Below, in pieces: positions 27,483-36,100 of a DNA stretch of 64,000 nt. Below the pieces are notes generated by a model. That model worked only from the letters and a program-made list of their open reading frames with translations. It made no database searches and was not told the DNA's origin. Position numbers and translations under genes: made by a program. The stretch covers positions 62,001-126,000 of the forward strand of contig NZ_QMHP01000001.1 of assembly GCF_003313335.1 (NCBI RefSeq), read 5' to 3'. Numbering within the stretch: the stretch's first letter is position 1; each line of letters begins with the position of its first letter. Source of the DNA: Pedobacter zeaxanthinifaciens. GTDB lineage: Bacteria > Bacteroidota > Bacteroidia > Sphingobacteriales > Sphingobacteriaceae.

Positions 27483-28385
27483 ATGAAAAGACTTTTCTAT
27501 CCGTTAGGGATATTGATTATAGGGTTAAATGCCTGTTCGGTTAATAAAGCTGTAAAAATGAATGAAGTTAAATTTCCAAGTTTCAGCGCCGAAGCACACA
27601 GGGGAGGAAGGGGCTTAGTGCCTGAAAACACCATATTGGCAATGAAAGATGCCATGAGCTATCCAGCGGTTACTACATTGGAAATGGATACTCACATCAC
27701 CAAAGATGGCAAAGTGGTAGTTACTCACGATGATTACCTGAGCCCAGGTTTTATGTTAACGCCTGATGGAAAAGAAATACCTGCTTCGGATGCTAAAAAG
27801 TACAATGTTTTTAAAATGAATTACGATGAGTTGCGCAGGTTTGATATTGGCACTAAGCCACATAAAGAGTTTCCTCAGCAACGAAAAGTAAAAACTTATC
27901 TTCCGTTACTGGCCGATTTGATTGATAGTGTTCAAGCTGAAATTAAAACAAAGGGCAAAAAGCAATATTTTTATAACATCGAAACCAAATGTAGTGCAAA
28001 AGGCGATGGCGTAACCAATCCAACACCTGATGTTTTTGTAAAACTACTCATGGAAGTAATTCAGGCTAAAAAAATTGAAAATTACGTGGTAGTCCAATCG
28101 TTTGATAAACGCACTATACAAATTTTGCATAAGGAATATCCGCATATCAGAACTTCATTTTTGGTGAGCAATAAAAAATCTTATGAAGAAAATATGGCTG
28201 ATTTAGGTTTCAAGCCTTTTATTTTAAGTCCAGCATACAATATGGTAGATGCCGATTTGATAAAAAAGGCCCATGCCGATGGGGTCAAAGTTATACCTTG
28301 GACTGCCAACACGCCTGAGGAAATTAGCCGTTTAAAATCTTTAGGCGTTGATGGTTTGATCACCGATTATACTAACTTACTGTAA
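27483..28385 (+). CDS. glpQ: Glycerophosphodiester phosphodiesterase lipoprotein
   Basis: 300 residues. The lipoprotein signal ends at Cys18 (IGLNAC). The GDPD TIM barrel has AHRGGRG with catalytic H39-R40, PENT (E48), the metal ligands E67 and D69 in TLEMDTHITKDG, and H82 in VTHD. The barrel ends PWTANTPEEISRLKSLGVDGLITDY. It cuts glycerophosphodiesters into glycerol-3-phosphate and an alcohol outside the cytoplasm. The GlpT-type importer 60 bases downstream would take up the product, a known pairing in enteric bacteria (glpTQ). Confidence 0.93.
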   Translation: MKRLFYPLGILIIGLNACSVNKAVKMNEVKFPSFSAEAHRGGRGLVPENTILAMKDAMSYPAVTTLEMDTHITKDGKVVVTHDDYLSPGFMLTPDGKEIPASDAKKYNVFKMNYDELRRFDIGTKPHKEFPQQRKVKTYLPLLADLIDSVQAEIKTKGKKQYFYNIETKCSAKGDGVTNPTPDVFVKLLMEVIQAKKIENYVVVQSFDKRTIQILHKEYPHIRTSFLVSNKKSYEENMADLGFKPFILSPAYNMVDADLIKKAHADGVKVIPWTANTPEEISRLKSLGVDGLITDYTNLL

Positions 28386-28402
28386 ACTAACTTTAATTAT
28401 AC

Positions 28403-28429
28403 CAGCTCCTTCAAGAAAAAATGGAGCTG
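28403..28429 (+). repeat. Inverted repeat between the GDPD and GlpT genes
   Basis: CAGCTCC (28403-28409) pairs with GGAGCTG (28423-28429) around a 13-base loop. No T-run follows, so it is more likely an RNA-processing or stability hairpin inside the operon than a terminator. Confidence 0.5.
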
Positions 28430-28445
28430 TCAACTAACCAAAATA

Positions 28446-29789
28446 ATGAGTTTTAAATTATTTCAACCGCCAGCGCATCAACCGCTAATAGAAAAGGATA
28501 AAATTGATCCTGTGTACAAGAAAATGCGCTTGCAGGTTTTTTTAGGGATTTTTTTGGGCTACGCCGGATATTACTTCGTACGTAAAAACTTTTCCCTAGC
28601 CATGCCTAATTTAAAGGAGCAGGGTTTCGATGAGTCGGATTTGGGTTTGGCACTTTCGGGTGTGTCTATTGCTTACGGTTTAAGTAAGTTTTTAATGGGT
28701 AATTTGTCCGATAGGAGCAATGCTAGGTATTTTATGGTAGCGGGTTTGGTGCTTTCTGCACTTACCATGATTGCTATGGGAACCTTGCCAATTGCTACAT
28801 CGTCAATTGCGGTAATGTTTATCCTGCTATTCTTAAACGGATGGTTCCAAGGTATGGGTTGGCCACCTTCGGGACGGGTAATGGTACACTGGTTTTCAAT
28901 TAAAGAACGAGGCAGATGGATGTCTATTTGGAATTTAGCGCATAATGTTGGTGGAGCTTTGGCGCCTCAAATTACTTTATTGGCCGTGTTCTTATTTGGT
29001 ACATGGCAAAGCAAGTTGTTTTTGCCGGGTGTAGCTTCGCTTTTAATTGCAGTTGTAGCGTTTATCTTTATTAGAGATACGCCACAATCAGTTGGCTTGC
29101 CATCTATCGAAGAATACAAAAATGATTACCCTGCTAACTACACCAAGGAGCATGAAAAGGAATTATCTGCTAAGGAAATTTTTGTGAAGTATGTGCTCAA
29201 TAACAAAATGCTGTGGTACATTGCTATTGCTAATGCTTTTGTGTACTTGGTTCGGTACGGTGTTGGCGATTGGGCGCCTACTTACCTGAAAAACGTAAGG
29301 GGCTTCTCTGAATCTGAAGCTAGTTTTGGCGTTTCTTATTTTGAGTTGGCCGGTATTCCAGGAACGCTGTTATGTGGTTGGTTAAGTGATAAAGTTTTCA
29401 AAGGCCGCAGAGCCCCAGCAACCATTTTATTCATGCTGATCATTGGTGTAGCACTGCTGTTATACTGGAAAGCACCAAACGACAGTCACTTGTTAATCAA
29501 CGGCGCTTTAATCGCTATCGGTTTTTTAATTTATGGGCCAGTAATGTTAATTGGTGTACAAGCATTGGATTTGGCGCCTAAAAAAGCTGCTGGAACTTCT
29601 GCTGGTTTCACAGGCTTATTTGGTTACTTCTTAGGTACAGCGCTTTTTGCAAACGTAGGTATTGGTAAACTCATCACCAATTTTGGTTGGGATGCCTCGT
29701 TCATTGTGCTATTGTTAGCTTGTGTATTGGCTATTATTTTTACTGCTTTTACCTGGAATAGAGAGAAACGAAATTTAGCAAACAGATAA
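28446..29789 (+). CDS. glpT: Glycerol-3-phosphate:phosphate antiporter (MFS, OPA family)
   Basis: 447 residues and 12 predicted helices. OPA-family signatures include GYAGYYFVRKNFSLAMPNL near the start, SDRSNARYFM in the first cytoplasmic loop, GWFQGMGWPPSGRVMVHWFS around 130-150, and KKAAGTSAGFTGLFGYF late in the protein. GlpT exchanges glycerol-3-phosphate for inorganic phosphate across the inner membrane. Its position right after a glycerophosphodiesterase and within reach of glpD supports that substrate; hexose-phosphate members of the family are less likely here. Confidence 0.92.
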   Translation: MSFKLFQPPAHQPLIEKDKIDPVYKKMRLQVFLGIFLGYAGYYFVRKNFSLAMPNLKEQGFDESDLGLALSGVSIAYGLSKFLMGNLSDRSNARYFMVAGLVLSALTMIAMGTLPIATSSIAVMFILLFLNGWFQGMGWPPSGRVMVHWFSIKERGRWMSIWNLAHNVGGALAPQITLLAVFLFGTWQSKLFLPGVASLLIAVVAFIFIRDTPQSVGLPSIEEYKNDYPANYTKEHEKELSAKEIFVKYVLNNKMLWYIAIANAFVYLVRYGVGDWAPTYLKNVRGFSESEASFGVSYFELAGIPGTLLCGWLSDKVFKGRRAPATILFMLIIGVALLLYWKAPNDSHLLINGALIAIGFLIYGPVMLIGVQALDLAPKKAAGTSAGFTGLFGYFLGTALFANVGIGKLITNFGWDASFIVLLLACVLAIIFTAFTWNREKRNLANR

Positions 29790-29798
29790 TTAGAAACG

Positions 29799-30485
29799 AT
29801 GAAAGTAACGATCAAAAATTTAATTCTTTGCCTAGGCTTCATCACGTTAAGCCTAGGAGTTTACGCTCAAACAAAGCCTTATGATACCACTTATCGCCCA
29901 GCGAAGTATAAGGAATTAGTAGAAAAATTTAATGCTGATCCAAAAAGCAAAAACGATTATATTTTTTTAGGAAACAGTATCACTGCTGGAACCGATTGGT
30001 CTAAACTGCTTAATTTACCACAAGCAAAAAATCGTGGTATTTCTGGTGATATTACTTTTGGTGTGTTGGAACGATTGCAAGAAGTTATTGACCGCAAGCC
30101 GGCCAAAGTTTTTGTTTTAATTGGTATTAATGATGTTTCTAGGAATATTCCAGATAGTTTGATTTTAAGAAACTATAAAACAATCATCAAACGTATTAGA
30201 GAGGGATCTAAGAAAACCCAAATTTACTTTTACACTTTGCTTCCAGTAAACGCATCATTCGAGAAATTTAAAAATCACTATGGTAAAGATGAGCATATTC
30301 TTTACTTGAATGATGAGATTAGGAAGTTTACTGCTAAAAATGTAACTGTAATTGATTTGTATCCCCATTTTTTAGACGCGGATAAAAAGCTAAAAGCCGA
30401 GCTTACTAAAGATGGTCTGCATTTGATACCTGCTGGTTACGAAGTTTGGAAAGATGTTTTGATTAAAGGCGGTTACTTGAAGTAG
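29799..30485 (+). CDS. SGNH/GDSL-type hydrolase, secreted
   Basis: 228 residues. A signal peptide covers about 1-23 (VYAQ). The SGNH blocks are complete: GNSIT with nucleophile Ser60, RGISGDIT with Gly83, GIND with Asn111, and DGLHLIPAGYEVW with Asp and His near the end. Such enzymes remove acyl or acetyl groups from lipids or glycans; here an esterase acting on lipid-derived substrates would fit the neighbours. It starts nine bases after glpT and is the last gene before a strong bidirectional terminator. Confidence 0.88.
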   Translation: MKVTIKNLILCLGFITLSLGVYAQTKPYDTTYRPAKYKELVEKFNADPKSKNDYIFLGNSITAGTDWSKLLNLPQAKNRGISGDITFGVLERLQEVIDRKPAKVFVLIGINDVSRNIPDSLILRNYKTIIKRIREGSKKTQIYFYTLLPVNASFEKFKNHYGKDEHILYLNDEIRKFTAKNVTVIDLYPHFLDADKKLKAELTKDGLHLIPAGYEVWKDVLIKGGYLK

Positions 30486-30499
30486 CCCTATTGTAAACT

Positions 30500-30528
30500 A
30501 AAAAATCCCACAATTTGTGGGATTTTTT
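30500..30528. terminator. Bidirectional terminator
   Basis: The stem AATCCCACAA / TTGTGGGATT is flanked by an A-run on the left and a T-run on the right, so it can end both the rightward SusC-SGNH block and the leftward LTxxQ gene. Confidence 0.88.
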
Positions 30529-30554
30529 AGTTATAAACCTAAATAGAAAATATA

Positions 30555-30977
30555 CTAGTTGTTGTTTTCTTCCGCTTTAGGAGCTTTATTAGCTCTGCCC
30601 TTACGATCTCTCATTCTTTCTTTAAGCTTACCTTTCATTTCTTCTTTGGATGCAGCATATGTTTTTTGTTGCTCAGGGGTCAAAACAGCGTTGATTTTTT
30701 CGTCATGCGCTTTCATGGCCGCTTTTCTTTCCTCTATTTTTCCCTTCATCTTTTCCACGTCGCTTTTGCGCAATTCATCCTGTTGTTTAATTCTATCAAG
30801 TTCAATTTGTTTGATTTTCGATTTTTGATCATCATTTAAACTTAACTTGGTTTGCATCGCTGTAGCTAATTTTTCAGCTTTTTCGTCTGGACTAAGTTTT
30901 ACTCTGTCGTTTTTCTGTGCGTAGCTAGCTGTAATTCCTAATACAGCAAAAGCTAAAGTGAACAATAATTTTCTCAT
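30555..30977 (-). CDS. Spy/CpxP-like (LTxxQ) periplasmic protein
   Basis: 140 residues: a signal peptide (about 1-20, ending SYAQ) and a highly charged helical body. Two LTxxQ-like motifs are visible, LSLNDDQKSKI near 45-55 and VLTPEQQKTY near 97-106. This spacing is that of Spy/CpxP periplasmic chaperone-like proteins and of the small Bacteroidota relatives sometimes labelled DUF4890. The tail is rich in Lys, Arg and Glu and ends in Asn repeats. A role in envelope stress is expected from the family only. It is a single-gene unit. Confidence 0.72.
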   Translation of the reverse strand: MRKLLFTLAFAVLGITASYAQKNDRVKLSPDEKAEKLATAMQTKLSLNDDQKSKIKQIELDRIKQQDELRKSDVEKMKGKIEERKAAMKAHDEKINAVLTPEQQKTYAASKEEMKGKLKERMRDRKGRANKAPKAEENNN

Positions 30978-31203
30978 CTTTTAAATTTTTAATTGAACGA
31001 AAGACACGCTCTCGTAAAGGTTTCATTGTTGATGATAAGATTTAAAAGCAGGGAAGAGGTTTAAAAAGCAGCATGTTAAAAAATGTTAACAAAGCAGGAT
31101 TTGGACTTTAGAACATCGACAACATCATTAGAAGTGCTTTTAAATAGAACCTAATATGCAGTTGCAACGCTCTTATTTTACTTATAGCACAGTTTTTAAA
31201 TTA

Positions 31204-31236
31204 AGATTTACGAAGTTTTTAAAACATCGTAAATCT
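31204..31236. repeat. Inverted repeat, hairpin 1
   Basis: AGATTTACGA (31204-31213) pairs with TCGTAAATCT (31227-31236), and the inner bases GTTTT/AAAAC continue the symmetry after one mismatch. No T-run on either side. Confidence 0.65.
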
Positions 31237-31394
31237 GTTTCTCATGGCTGCTATAGCAATAGTTATAAATGAAATGTTGTTAGGTGATTTATTTAGACTT
31301 TTCCTTCTAAGCAACCCAAAAAAACTCATCATTAAGTATTTCTGCAAAGAGCTTTTGTCTATTGGCGGAATTTTAGAATTGGATCTAAACTTAC

Positions 31395-31425
31395 GCCTAG
31401 CGAAGTTTTCGAAACTTCGCTAGGC
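31395..31425. repeat. Inverted repeat, hairpin 2
   Basis: GCCTAGCGAAGTTT (31395-31408) and AAACTTCGCTAGGC (31412-31425) are perfect reverse complements around three bases. It lies 30 bases after the stop codon of the leftward XRE-S24 gene but lacks a following T-run on either strand. Confidence 0.75.
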
Positions 31426-31455
31426 TTAGTTGAGTATAAATACTTTTAAAAGCCA

Positions 31456-32232
31456 CTAATTTTTATTTAGCTGCGAAATAGATTTCTGCATCTGCGCCAT
31501 CATGTTCGACAAAGTCTCAATGGTTGGTTCTGGCGTAGGTTCAGGAAGCGATGTTGATAGGTAAGCCTTCGCTTTCCAGATTTCTAGAATATCATCTGCA
31601 GGAACGGAATAAGCATCGTAGATTTTGTTGTCAGAGACAAGTTTCAATTCCCTGTCCTCCTTAAACTTATTGCCTGCTCTCTTGTAAACTACACCTTCAT
31701 TTTTACTGATAATTACATAAGTATCTCCAACCTTAACATCATTCCAGTTGTCCAAATACTCTCCAATAATGATACTTCCAGGTTGTATAGGCAACATCGA
31801 ATCTCCTTTAATTTCGAAGGCCCTATAAGTGCCTTGTTTTAGAGAGGGAATAGGTAGTTGAAATTTAGGCAGGTCTTGTATATACTGTGGATCTGAAAAA
31901 CCATTAAGGTAACCTGCGCTTGCCTTTACTGGAACCAATTCGATGTTTTCATTGTCGTCTTTATCTACCGATATGCTCAATACCCTCAAGTTAGAACCTT
32001 GACTTTTTGGTTTTGGTTTCCAGTTGTCATTAATTTTTTCATTGATGAACTCATCAATAGTTAATTCAAAGTATTCTGCTATTTTTTTTAGTAAATCGTA
32101 TTTCGGTTCTGCTCTGTCTTCTTCATATGCGCCAATTAAAGAACGCTTAATTTCCATGTTATCAGCGAACTGCTGTTGCGTTAAACCTTTTTTCTTGCGA
32201 AGGTATTTTAGATTGCTAGAGATATTAGACAT
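31456..32232 (-). CDS. XRE-family repressor with S24 (LexA-like) peptidase domain
   Basis: 258 residues. The N-terminal helix-turn-helix spans about 4-60 (LKYLRKKKGLTQQQFADNM, SLIGAYEEDRAEPK). The C-terminal S24 domain has Ser145 in GDSM (143-146) and Lys184 in VVYKRA as the likely dyad, and an Ala106-Gly107 pair at the position of the self-cleavage site. Such proteins resemble phage CI-type repressors inactivated by RecA-stimulated autocleavage, so DNA damage may relieve repression. A Gln/Pro-containing tail follows. It is divergent from the GIY-YIG-like gene across 132 bases that contain an inverted repeat. No phage genes are nearby. Confidence 0.85.
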   Translation of the reverse strand: MSNISSNLKYLRKKKGLTQQQFADNMEIKRSLIGAYEEDRAEPKYDLLKKIAEYFELTIDEFINEKINDNWKPKPKSQGSNLRVLSISVDKDDNENIELVPVKASAGYLNGFSDPQYIQDLPKFQLPIPSLKQGTYRAFEIKGDSMLPIQPGSIIIGEYLDNWNDVKVGDTYVIISKNEGVVYKRAGNKFKEDRELKLVSDNKIYDAYSVPADDILEIWKAKAYLSTSLPEPTPEPTIETLSNMMAQMQKSISQLNKN

Positions 32233-32260
32233 ACAAAATAATTTAAAATAAATTTGTTTT

Positions 32261-32277
32261 TACTAAAATTGTTAGTA
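32261..32277. promoter_or_regulatory. Inverted repeat, candidate operator of the XRE-S24 repressor
   Basis: TACTAA (32261-32266) and TTAGTA (32272-32277) are inverted around five bases, in the divergent promoter region 29 bases upstream of the repressor ATG. Further TTAGT half-sites occur nearby. The size and symmetry fit an XRE dimer site. Confidence 0.4.
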
Positions 32278-32364
32278 TTATTGTGCCAATAAAATTAGTA
32301 ATTATAATTTGAATCGCCAAATAATATCTAATATAATTAGTTTTTAACCATTAAATGTGTAGCT

Positions 32365-32706
32365 ATGAGAAAAATAGTTTATATCGTAACAGACAGGAAT
32401 CGTACAACTTTGCATGTTGGCATGAGTGCTGATTTGATTAAGACCTTGGATTTCTATAAAAAGATGCCAAACCTATTTTTTGATAGTGCGCAGCAGCTAA
32501 CACGTTTGGTTTATTTTGAGGAATTTAGAACTGAAGCTCAGGCTTTATCTAGGTTTAAAACAGTGAGTAGATTTACGAGAGCGCAAAAGGAACGCCTAGT
32601 GCGCTCGTGTAACCCAGATTGGATTGATTTGACTGCAGGTCTAGATTACGAAAATATGTACATGCAAAAAGTGAACAACCAATCGTTATTGCCATTGGCA
32701 GTTTAA
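32365..32706 (+). CDS. Degenerate GIY-YIG-fold protein
   Basis: 113 residues. The start resembles a GIY-YIG domain: IVYIVTD (4-10) stands in for GIY and LHVGM (16-20) for YIG. The expected catalytic Arg is not visible after the second motif (SADLIKTLDFY), while a Glu follows in FRTEAQAL. So the protein may bind DNA without cutting it, or be a divergent nuclease. The divergent XRE-S24 repressor suggests joint control, perhaps on DNA damage. The same pair may be common in Bacteroidota, but that is memory, not evidence here. Confidence 0.6.
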   Translation: MRKIVYIVTDRNRTTLHVGMSADLIKTLDFYKKMPNLFFDSAQQLTRLVYFEEFRTEAQALSRFKTVSRFTRAQKERLVRSCNPDWIDLTAGLDYENMYMQKVNNQSLLPLAV

Positions 32707-32724
32707 GGTCTGGCAACTGTTTTT

Positions 32725-32935
32725 AGCCACAAATGCACAGATTATTTTTGCATCAACGTGGTTATACTTTGTTATCTCGAATTTATTTCGGGATACTAAA
32801 GCTTTGCATTTGACTTGTTGGTTGTTCCGCAGTTCTACTTTCAAATAGGAATTGGGATATTTAACAGGCTCCGTGTATTGGTTGATTTTTAAAATATACA
32901 GGAGGAGCCACAGATGCACAGATTATTTGCGTCAA
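32725..32935. repeat. Direct repeat pair of the CCACAGATGCACAGATT type
   Basis: AGCCACAAATGCACAGATT... at 32725-32756 recurs as AGCCACAGATGCACAGATT... at 32906-32935, with only a few changes. Between them, TATCTCGAA (32773-32781) and TTCGGGATA (32787-32795) form a hairpin with one wobble. Both look like members of dispersed intergenic repeat families. Confidence 0.55.
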
Positions 32936-33012
32936 TGGTACTTCGTCATTTCGGTTTCCGTTTAATAACGACAAGGGCAGTAGTATCACTTTCCTAATAG
33001 TTATAAGTCTTT

Positions 33013-33046
33013 ATGTATCTATATGACAAAAAGCATATAGATACAT
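33013..33046. repeat. 13-bp perfect hairpin
   Basis: ATGTATCTATATG (33013-33025) and CATATAGATACAT (33034-33046) flank an eight-base loop. A T-rich stretch follows on the plus strand at some distance; on the minus strand, where the next gene lies, there is no T-run. Confidence 0.6.
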
Positions 33047-33127
33047 CATTTCCTTTTTTCTTTAATAACGTAAATTATTATTGATTATCGCTGGTTTTTA
33101 CTTCAACTTCTTGCTTTCGAATTAATC

Positions 33128-36100
33128 CTACCAACCCGGAGCAAAAGTTAATCCGAATACACCACCTTTAACATCTTTTCTAGTAAATGGAAAAGCATAG
33201 TAAGGTTCCAAAATCATTGCTCCAAATAAATTCACCCTCACCGAAACACCCGCACTTAAAGCTGGTACACGTTCAATTAAATAAGGCTCTCCATTTGGAT
33301 AGTAGCCAACTCTAGTGGTTGACGGTGCACTTTTGAACTTAACTTCAGTATCTTCAGTCCATGCTACGCCAGCATCAAAAAACAAGTTTAAATCTGTAAA
33401 CAAGAAATTAGATGGAATTTGAGCCAACTTTTTAGGGCCAGTAAAAGGCAATCTCAATTCGAAATTAAAAATAGCCAATTTGCTTCCCGAAAGCTGGTTA
33501 ATGTCAAAGCTGCCGCTATTTACGGTTTGGTTGTTATAAAACGAATTAGGCTCGTAACCTCTAATCAAGTAATTGTAGCCTGCGTAAAGCGGATAAAGAT
33601 TTTCTCCATCTCTACCTAAACGCATGTAGCTGTAACCACGTAAAGCTAATGTAACTGGCTTAAAGCGGAAGTATTTTCTTAAATCAGCAGTAACGGCTGA
33701 AAAATTGAAATCACCGAAATACTTTTCGGCACCAATACGATACCTAAAACCATCCAAAGGTGCAGTAACTCCAAATATGGAATTATCTCCAACAAAATAC
33801 GCGTTGGTTTGGAAAATACTGAAAGGTCTTAATTGCGTACCTAAAGAGCTTTCTATTTCTTCTGCGCTCACTTTTTCTCGATCTGAACCTGCGTAACCCA
33901 CTACGGTATTGCCGCTCAATAAATAGTAGTTATTGAAACGGTCTACTCGGTAACTGTATCTTGAAACTGCGCCTCCAAGTTCAAATCGGTGAACTTTATT
34001 AAAAGGATAGGCCGCAAATGCCTGTACTTGGTCTTCAAAAGTCCTTAAAATATTGGTGCGATCTACTAAATAATCTGATCCGTTTTGATTTACAACGTCC
34101 CTAGTTAAAAAACCTGTGATGTATGGTATGTGTGAAACCGAACCTCCCCAGTTGATACGGCTTGCTTGGTTGATGTAGGCTGCCATACCGCCAAAATCTT
34201 GGATTTCTCCATTAATTGCAAGGTTCGCAACAATTTGGTTCTGCCCAACAATATCGCTGAACATGCCCATAACGCCGCCTTGTAAACCTGTGCCAAAACG
34301 GCTGGTACTTACACCTACGCCACCGCTGTTAGCAAGGTAATCCAAACGGAATTTTGGTCGGTAAGGTACATTTTTTAGCGAATCAGCAGGCGTACGTTCA
34401 AACCTGCTGAAATTAGTGAGGTTAGAATTAATGATATTCACACCTAATGTTTCTTTAGGTGGTAAAACGGCAGCGTTAAAGTTAACGTCATTTGCTTCTA
34501 CTTCTTTAGCCCTAAAATTGCTGTAAGCGGAGTTATAAAGTGTGTAACGCTGGTAGCGATAGTAACTGTAAACGATATCATCATTTCTTGAAACAGTAAT
34601 AGCAGGGGCAAATTCGGTGATACCACTTATACCCGTAAAATAATCTGTAAGTTGTTTTAAGTTACTGTTCTCTAAATTATACTCATACAGATTTCTAAAG
34701 CCATCTCTGTTTGATAAGAAGAAAAGGCGCTTGCTGTCACCAGAAAATTGAGCGTTCAAATTGTTAGCTCCAGGAAAAACTGGAACATTAGTTAACGATT
34801 TGCCTTCAATATCGTAAATAGTTAAGTTGATTGGATTAACGGCATTGAAATTTCCAGCTTGTATAGCAGCCCTATCCGACGAAAAAACTATTTTCTTGCC
34901 ATCCGGAGAATAACTAGGGGCATAGTCTGAATACTCATCGTTTGTAATTTGAGTAACTTTTTTGGTATCAAGGTTGTATGAGAAAATATCGCTTTGCCCT
35001 TCAACCAAACCAGAAAAAGCAATGTCTTTACCATTTGGCGACCAAGTCAAATTACCAAACTGCTCAACCTGTTCCATGCCGGTGCGTAATACCGTGCTTC
35101 CATTGTCAATATTAATAATGAGCAATTGGTTACGACCTTTACTAAATATACTAAATGCAAACTGCTTGCCATCTGGCGACCAAGCACCAGCGGATTCTAG
35201 GAAGTTAAAGTCATCAATATGTGAGTTGGAAATTTGGCTGCTCAGCTTACGGATAATTTTTCCTGTTTTAGCATCAGCAAGAAATAAATCAATACCAAAT
35301 AAATCTTTTTCAGATAGGAATGCAAGATATTTACCATCGGGGCTAATTGCCGGTGCCACGTTCATGTTTCCAGCATTTTTATTGTCGATAATTTTAGCAC
35401 CTGAGATTTTAATTTGCGAACTATCTGCTTTTAACATAGGTCGGTAATGCTTCTCTATCGCATTTTTCCACAAACCAGATATCGTCCTGTCATCATATCC
35501 AAATGTATACCTCAAGCCATTTTCGTAACCAAATCTGGCAGTAGCTTTAAATAAAGGTACAATGGTGGTATCTCCATAAACAGAGCCAATGAAAGTCCAA
35601 AATGCCTGCCCGTAACGATAAGGGAAGTATTTGTTGGAGTTGGTAAGGTCCTTTAATGATGGAATATCTCTATTCAGCAAGGCATCTCTCATCCACATTG
35701 ATGTAAAGGCGTCCTTTTTTCCTACGGAGAGATATTCTGCCATACCTTCCACCATCCAAAGTGGGGTTTGACCAACTGCTTCCAAAGGGATCGAGTCTTT
35801 TTCTAATAGTAAGTGGTATTGAAAAGCGTGTACCAGCTCATGCCCTAAAACGTGTCTGGTTTGGCTTCCAAGCTCCATAACTGGCATAATTACCCTGTTT
35901 TTAAAGGCTTCTGTAACACCACCTGTTCCGATGCCAATTTCGCCCTGTAATGCCGTAGTTTGCTGGAAATCAGGATGATTGTTGTATAGAATGATAGGAT
36001 TCTTTTTGAAAAAGGTATCTCTAAAAACCTCTTGGTGCATTTTGTACCAAGTTTCGGCATCTTGAGCAAATTTCTTTAATAACTTCTCATTTTTTAGATA

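Larger units (their letters stand above)
30978..31455. other. 478-bp intergenic region with two long hairpins
   Basis: No coding frame was recognised. It holds a TGTTAA-N4-TGTTAA pair at 31074-31089, an inverted repeat at 31204-31236, and a 14-bp perfect stem at 31395-31425. The two hairpins share the core CGAAGTTTT. Confidence 0.55.
32707..33127. other. 421-bp intergenic region with repeats
   Basis: No gene was recognised. It holds two direct copies of a GCCACARATGCACAGATT-type repeat (32725-32756, 32906-32935), a hairpin at 32773-32795 and a 13-bp perfect hairpin at 33013-33046. Confidence 0.5.

Noticed and set aside
34962..35447. 161-codon open frame on the plus strand
   Set aside because: It lies entirely antisense to the propeller region of the peptidase/propeller/barrel gene and has no recognisable sequence or signal.
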